NCBI GenBank assembly: GCA_016867055.1 | Contig: VGKN01000067.1 | Location: forward strand, 1-7,596 | Source: Candidatus Omnitrophota bacterium | GTDB taxonomy: Bacteria; Omnitrophota; Koll11; VGKN01 | Reading direction: 5' to 3' | Length of the DNA stretch: 7,596 nt | Shown: positions 6,001 through 7,596 of the stretch, one piece after another | Position numbering within the stretch: position 1 is the first letter of the stretch | Layout of the letters: every line of letters begins with the position of its first letter | Program-made: the position numbers and the translations under genes | Notes under the pieces: generated by a model | Database searches by the model: none | Seen by the model: only the letters and a program-made list of their open reading frames with translations | What the model was told of the DNA's origin: nothing

Positions 6001-7596
6001 GAAACATAAAATCTTTGTCTCTGACTTTATCCCATGTAGATACACCCTCAACATCTAATAACCTTGGATGCATAGCAGCTAAGACTTTAAACAATGCTTC
6101 TCCATAAGAAAGGTCTTTTACTTTACCGTATGTAACTGTTTCAAGAGCCTCTCGTATCTGAGCAGTAAAGCATTTAAAGTAAACATCGCGGATTAAATCC
6201 ATAAGTTCTTCTCCAGAGATATTTCTATTTTCAATTGATGTTAATATAAAGGAGGCTTCTCTGGACAAAACCATCCTATCTATTTTAGAAAGTCTTACAG
6301 AGGGAATAGAGTAGATAACATTTGCGATGGCTTCATCTTTTAAAGAAATTTTTGGATTATTTAAAATATCTACTATGGCATCTCTAACATCATAGAGAAT
6401 TTCGTTTGAAATCCCTTCGCTAAAAATGAGCATAGCTAGTACAAACCACTCCCACTCATTCTCACAGATAGAAGATAAAGGCATATCTATTACTTTTTCA
6501 AAGTCAGATTCAGCTATTTGCATCCTACGTCGTATTGTATCCCATTTGGCATACCCTCCCACTAATTGATAGATTCTATTTTTTATTATCTCTTCACCTG
6601 TTTTAAGCTTCTCTTTATCCAATTTATAAGGCATGCTATTTATCATCCTTACCAGATACTTCTTACCATCCTGATAGTCTATTCGGACGAGCGTTTCATC
6701 ACCATAGACATCCAGTGTCTCTACCGGACTTTCACTATCTATCTCTAACAACCTTCCTGGTTCAAAGTCCACCCCCATTACTACCCCTGCTTCTCCGTGG
6801 AATTTCAGTTTGCCTTTTAAGTTAGAGTCTATTATCTTGGTTCTATTTGGTATTACTAAGTCTCCCTGTAGCTCTATTGAACCACCTTGTATTAAAACCC
6901 CTTCTCCTATCTCTAAGGTGCCTTTACCTCTTATATCCACATCACGTAATAAATAATGCAGTTCTTCTTCATTTCCTCTATATACAATAGTTACATCGGG
7001 TGATATTCTGATATTATATCGTTTCGGACCGTTATAGGTTTTAAGATAAGTATCCCACATTAAAAAGTGCCGCTCTAAATCTGCTATATCTCCTACAACA
7101 CAACCCTCACCATAAGATATTCCATATATACTTTGGATGTGGCGATGTGTGATCCTGTTTGCAGAAGTATCTTCTCTTGACAAAGAGCCCTGGAAAATTG
7201 TCCTAAAGACGCTGACTGGTTTGCGGGCAAGAGACCTATCTGCCCTTATTATCCTATGGGCCTTTTGGTGCGCTCTTTGTATCACCTCTACATCTGTAAG
7301 AGAACTATCAAATTCAGCTTTATATTTCTCAAAATAGTCTGGATCATCAATAGGTATAGGAGTAGTATTAAAATCTACGACAAGAGCATAACTTAAATCT
7401 GCTCGTTCTACCAAGAAGAAGACATTTTCTGTAATCCTTCCTGAACCATCTCTTGCAGGATTATTTAGGGCGCTTTCTGCAATTTGTTCGGCAGATGCCT
7501 TTTCTAAGAAAACTTTCATCCTTCCTGTACTATCAACTATAAAAATACCTCTCTTCTCAAGATTTCTTCTGTCAATATTAACCTGTATCTCAGACC
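1..7596 (-). CDS. Giant multidomain membrane-associated protein, internal fragment (open at both ends)
   Basis: A single minus-strand frame (complete codons 7594..2) runs through 2,531 codons with no TAA, TAG or TGA. At this base composition a random frame would stop roughly once per 16-20 codons, so the openness is real coding signal. Start and stop lie outside the window. In order it holds: a nucleotidyltransferase-like tail and beta-helix-like segment, a GalT/DUF4922-like domain (CxxC 668-671; HIHIQ 761-765), a GlnD-like HD domain (H1189, H1249-D1250, H1293, D1337), an HEGLH metallopeptidase-like domain (1555-1559), a class I methyltransferase (LDLACGPGT 1687-1695), a GT87-like membrane glycosyltransferase, a Pro/Thr linker, and the start of another membrane module. 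Such modules are normally separate genes of 200-600 residues. No frameshift or internal stop separates them. Omnitrophota giant genes are the closest known precedent. Existence of the frame is certain; its overall function is unknown. Confidence 0.97.
2..184 (-). other. Start of a further membrane module, cut by the window edge (residues 2471-2531)
   Basis: After the Pro/Thr linker comes KTMFINRGISETTYNLKIAPWLE (within 2473-2495) and then a hydrophobic span (about 2497-2515) and a second beginning at about 2521. The IAPWLENIISF approach suggests an amphipathic lead into a polytopic membrane domain. Too little is present to name a family; a membrane protease of the CPBP or M50 kind, or a transporter-like module, are possibilities only. 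The frame is still open at position 2, so the protein continues beyond the window. Confidence 0.5.
185..304 (-). other. Low-complexity Pro/Thr/Glu/Ala-rich linker (residues 2431-2470)
   Basis: The translated stretch is almost only Pro, Ala, Thr, Glu, Gln, Ser and Asp, including DATPQDIAPTQPIEV (2437-2451) and EPTPTPTPAG (2458-2467). Such PT-rich acidic segments act as flexible extended tethers between modules. It lies directly after the last membrane span of the glycosyltransferase and before the next hydrophobic module, so it marks a module boundary. It is a clear example of domain-linker architecture inside one chain. Confidence 0.85.
305..1744 (-). other. Domain: GT87/DUF2029-type polytopic membrane glycosyltransferase (residues 1951-2430)
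   Basis: About 12 hydrophobic spans (for instance near 1961, 2060, 2080, 2115, 2140, 2162, 2182, 2222, 2297, 2326, 2348, 2370 and 2413) give a GT-C fold. GT87 hallmarks are present: an acidic residue in the first large loop in LDLLAYWIAPHAILNDIPLDD (D1988 candidate catalytic base), LGQINV (2137-2142), ATAMKLYPG (2174-2182) and the late MPHLWNHYAVILIIPA (2340-2355), which matches the 'P-x-x-W-x-H-Y-x-x-x-L' element of DUF2029. This family uses polyprenyl-phosphate-linked mannose or similar donors to extend lipid-linked or envelope glycans on the outer face of the cytoplasmic membrane. Length of about 480 residues is near the normal 400-450, so the module looks whole. Donor and acceptor are not readable. 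Confidence 0.85.
1745..1984 (-). other. Region: linker between methyltransferase and glycosyltransferase (residues 1871-1950)
   Basis: Eighty residues, basic and Ser/Thr-rich, leading from the cytosol-type methyltransferase fold to the membrane. Residues 1871-1892 form a Lys/Ser-rich amphipathic helix. A hydrophobic patch (1918-1932) is too short to be a certain membrane span. Residues 1936-1950 include a low-complexity Thr/Pro/Ala run (TPATMPTATTT, 1938-1948), typical of flexible tethers. No catalytic motif. Confidence 0.55.
1985..2629 (-). other. Domain: class I SAM-dependent methyltransferase (residues 1656-1870)
   Basis: Motif I is VYLDLACGPGTYT (1685-1697), the glycine-rich SAM loop after strand 1. 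Strand 2 ends in VSIDVS (1710-1715), whose Asp1712 should bind the ribose hydroxyls. Motif II/III follows as GSAAYIPLESDSVDKLSF (1773-1790), similar to the 'A-x-x-L-P-F-x-x-x-S-F-D' element of Methyltransf_11 family enzymes. ALKEMLRVTNAGGLIHIA (1806-1823) is the typical 'E-x-x-R-V-x-x-P-G-G' segment. The N-terminal helix RPYRQYSARSV (1664-1674) completes the fold. All core elements are present, so it is probably active. An insert of about 40 residues (1729-1770) separates strands 2 and 3. The acceptor, whether sugar, lipid or protein, cannot be told. Confidence 0.9.
2630..2998 (-). other. Domain: membrane zinc metallopeptidase-like, M50/DUF3267 type (residues 1533-1655)
   Basis: LIHEGLHYLLAKRFGRE (1553-1569) contains HExxH, with H1555 and H1559 as zinc ligands and E1556 as the catalytic base. 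It is followed by 'A-K-R-F-G', similar to the 'HExxHxxxAxxFG' pattern of site-2 protease-like M50 and the related DUF3267 zincins. A Thr-Pro-Ala-Ile-Ile-Asn turn (1600-1605) opens a strongly hydrophobic helix (about 1601-1618), and a second hydrophobic helix follows (about 1626-1645), as expected of an intramembrane or membrane-proximal peptidase. The third zinc ligand is not certain; D1621 in SPD is one candidate. The domain is short for a full M50 enzyme. It could process membrane proteins or parts of this same giant chain; that is speculative. Confidence 0.7.
2999..3544 (-). other. Region: unrecognised inter-domain linker (residues 1351-1532)
   Basis: About 180 residues linking the HD and metallopeptidase-like domains. 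The first half is helical (residues 1353-1392), then comes a small mixed part with GFHLYLNPDN (1415-1424) and repeated 'beta strand plus helix' units such as LTLEQLAKLHREGKIEIDG (1482-1500) and NLDNLTLHKVV (1513-1523). The NLTL motif occurs twice (1481-1484 and 1516-1519), which hints at a small internal repeat of leucine-rich or 'LTL' turns. No catalytic signature is visible. Parts may complete the HD domain or form the N-terminal cover of the peptidase-like domain. Confidence 0.45.
3545..4078 (-). other. Domain: HD phosphohydrolase, GlnD-like (residues 1173-1350)
   Basis: The metal-binding pattern of the HD superfamily is complete: first His in STYEH (H1189), the HD doublet in LVIISHDIGK (H1249-D1250), a further His in ALLHTIKGD (H1293), and the closing Asp in LLTVADVNSVGPDG (D1337). 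The last motif closely matches the 'LLTVADI-x-A-T-G-P' element of the HD domain of GlnD, which removes UMP from PII protein. Related HD enzymes hydrolyse ppGpp or nucleotides. The domain should therefore be a divalent-metal phosphomonoesterase, phosphodiesterase or nucleotidase. The partner nucleotidyltransferase and ACT domains of GlnD are not seen nearby, so it is not GlnD itself. Substrate unknown. Confidence 0.88.
4079..4879 (-). other. Region: unrecognised helical stretch with an HEILE motif (residues 906-1172)
   Basis: Roughly 265 residues between the GalT/DUF4922-like and HD domains, mainly predicted helix. Residues 1033-1047 contain DFHAVAGLFIHEILE: H1035, H1043, E1044 and E1047 lie on one helical face and could bind a metal, but this is not the HExxH of zincins and I know no family with exactly this pattern. 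The following helix is AIAEAMEQI (1054-1062). Residues 1091-1113 hold a His-His-Asp-rich turn (RERHHDIRPSEAQ, 1097-1109). No membrane span. It may be a regulatory or helical scaffold domain. Function not assigned. Confidence 0.45.
4880..5938 (-). other. Domain: GalT/HIT-superfamily nucleotidyltransferase or phosphorylase, DUF4922-like (residues 553-905)
   Basis: Residues 750-765 (YNSPRAGASQNHIHIQ) carry the H-x-H-x-Q signature of the GalT/Ap4A-phosphorylase branch of the HIT superfamily. The second His (H763) would be the nucleophile that is transiently nucleotidylated. About 90 residues earlier, KCSFC (667-671) supplies a CxxC. With H720 or H727 and H761 this resembles the structural zinc site of GalT (Cys-Cys-His-His). 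The preceding stretch PEGHFLLIP (704-712) and the 'asparagine-serine-proline-arginine-x-glycine-alanine-serine' approach resemble DUF4922 and GDP-hexose phosphorylase relatives. Residues 773-872 continue as an alpha/beta C-terminal half. The likely reaction is phosphorolysis of, or nucleotidyl transfer from, a nucleotide sugar or dinucleotide; the substrate cannot be read from sequence. All expected active-site residues appear intact. Confidence 0.78.
5939..6718 (-). other. Region: unrecognised alpha-helical stretch (residues 293-552)
   Basis: About 260 residues with no family I recognise. The composition is mostly amphipathic helix: charged Lys/Glu/Asp/Arg alternating with Leu/Ile/Val, few Gly or Pro, no signal peptide and no long hydrophobic segment. 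Landmarks are WEWFVLAMLIF (381-391), a moderately hydrophobic helix too broken to be a confident membrane span, and the lysine/glutamate-rich end near residues 541-552 that leads into the GalT/DUF4922-like domain. Hand-sampled third codon positions are A/T-richer than in the domains that follow. It could be a helical-repeat spacer or an accessory domain of the flanking enzymes. Confidence 0.5.
6719..7018 (-). other. Domain: beta-helix-like segment (residues 193-292)
   Basis: Residues 196-272 are made of short alternating hydrophobic strands separated by Gly/Asn/Asp turns, for example VDIRGKGTLEIGEGVLI (219-235), then SIELQGDLVIP (239-249), then KLKFHGEAGVVMG. This periodicity is typical of the parallel beta-helix that caps many sugar nucleotidyltransferases (such as GlmU, GlgC and FPGT types), although here the hexapeptide repeat is irregular. 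Residues 77-192 before it include a helical part and HRHIQSIYGISYGEG (residues 150-164), of no recognised family. The segment probably belongs to the same enzyme unit as the nucleotidyltransferase-like tail upstream. Carbohydrate-binding or purely structural beta-helix are alternatives. Confidence 0.45.
7367..7594 (-). other. Domain: end of a sugar-1-phosphate nucleotidyltransferase-like region (residues 1-76)
   Basis: The window opens inside a domain. Residues 16-21 (GIFIVD) followed by G24-R25 and F29-L-E-K32 resemble the strand-turn-strand of sugar-1-phosphate nucleotidyltransferases, where a line such as 'G-V-x-x-x-D-x-x-G-x-V-x-x-F-x-E-K-P' is common. The closest feel is the fucose-1-phosphate guanylyltransferase/L-fucokinase N-terminal type. 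Residues 62-76 (near LVERADLSYALVVDFN) look like a following beta strand and helix. The signature G-x-G-T-R loop of the nucleotide site would lie upstream, outside the window, so catalysis cannot be judged. The beta-helix-like segment about 115 residues later fits the usual architecture of these enzymes. Assignment rests on short motifs only. Confidence 0.4.

Noticed and set aside
6566..7337. Two plus-strand frames (6566-6748, hydrophobic, and 7137-7337)
   Set aside because: The hydrophobic look of the first comes from reading Asp/Asn/Lys/Glu codons backwards; both sit inside the continuous minus-strand frame.
1..7596. Reading the window as an operon of separate genes (nucleotidyltransferase, DUF4922, HD, peptidase, methyltransferase, glycosyltransferase)
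   Set aside because: No stop codon exists in the shared frame between any two modules, so separate genes would need sequencing errors at every boundary.

Overview
The whole window is one uninterrupted reading frame on the minus strand. I read all complete codons from 7594 down to 2 (2,531 codons) and found no in-frame stop. Neither the true start nor the true stop is inside the window. It is therefore an internal slice of a giant gene of more than 7.6 kb, and the protein is longer than 2,531 residues. There are no intergenic gaps, RNA genes, mobile elements, CRISPR arrays or usable promoters. The short plus-strand frames are antisense shadows.

Residues are numbered here from the first complete codon (residue 1 = 7594..7592). 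Going N to C, which runs right to left on the map, the layout is: (1) the end of a sugar-1-phosphate nucleotidyltransferase-like region, then a beta-helix-like segment (about 1-292); (2) an unrecognised alpha-helical stretch (293-552); (3) a GalT/HIT-superfamily nucleotidyltransferase or phosphorylase resembling DUF4922, with a CxxC and an HIHIQ active-site motif (553-905); (4) another helical stretch with an HEILE motif (906-1172); (5) an HD phosphohydrolase domain resembling the HD domain of GlnD (1173-1350); (6) an unrecognised linker (1351-1532); (7) a zinc metallopeptidase-like domain with HEGLH followed by membrane helices, resembling M50/DUF3267 (1533-1655); (8) a class I SAM-dependent methyltransferase (1656-1870); (9) a linker (1871-1950); (10) a roughly 12-helix GT87/DUF2029-type membrane glycosyltransferase (1951-2430); (11) a Pro/Thr/Glu/Ala-rich linker (2431-2470); and (12) the start of another membrane module cut by the window edge (2471-2531).

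Organism (inference): the frame is moderately A+T-rich, with frequent AGA/AGG for Arg and ATA for Ile. Unrelated enzymes and membrane domains are strung together in one enormous bacterial-type ORF. This pattern is best known from Candidatus Omnitrophota (former OP3). Other PVC-group or Elusimicrobiota-like uncultured bacteria are possible. I put Omnitrophota at about 0.55.

How the parts may work together (inference): nucleotide-sugar chemistry at the N-terminal side (nucleotidyltransferase-like region, GalT/DUF4922-like domain) and a lipid-sugar-dependent GT87 glycosyltransferase at the C-terminal side suggest envelope glycan assembly on a membrane-anchored scaffold. The HD, methyltransferase and metallopeptidase modules could modify, regulate or process it. 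No part of this joint role is demonstrated by the sequence alone.
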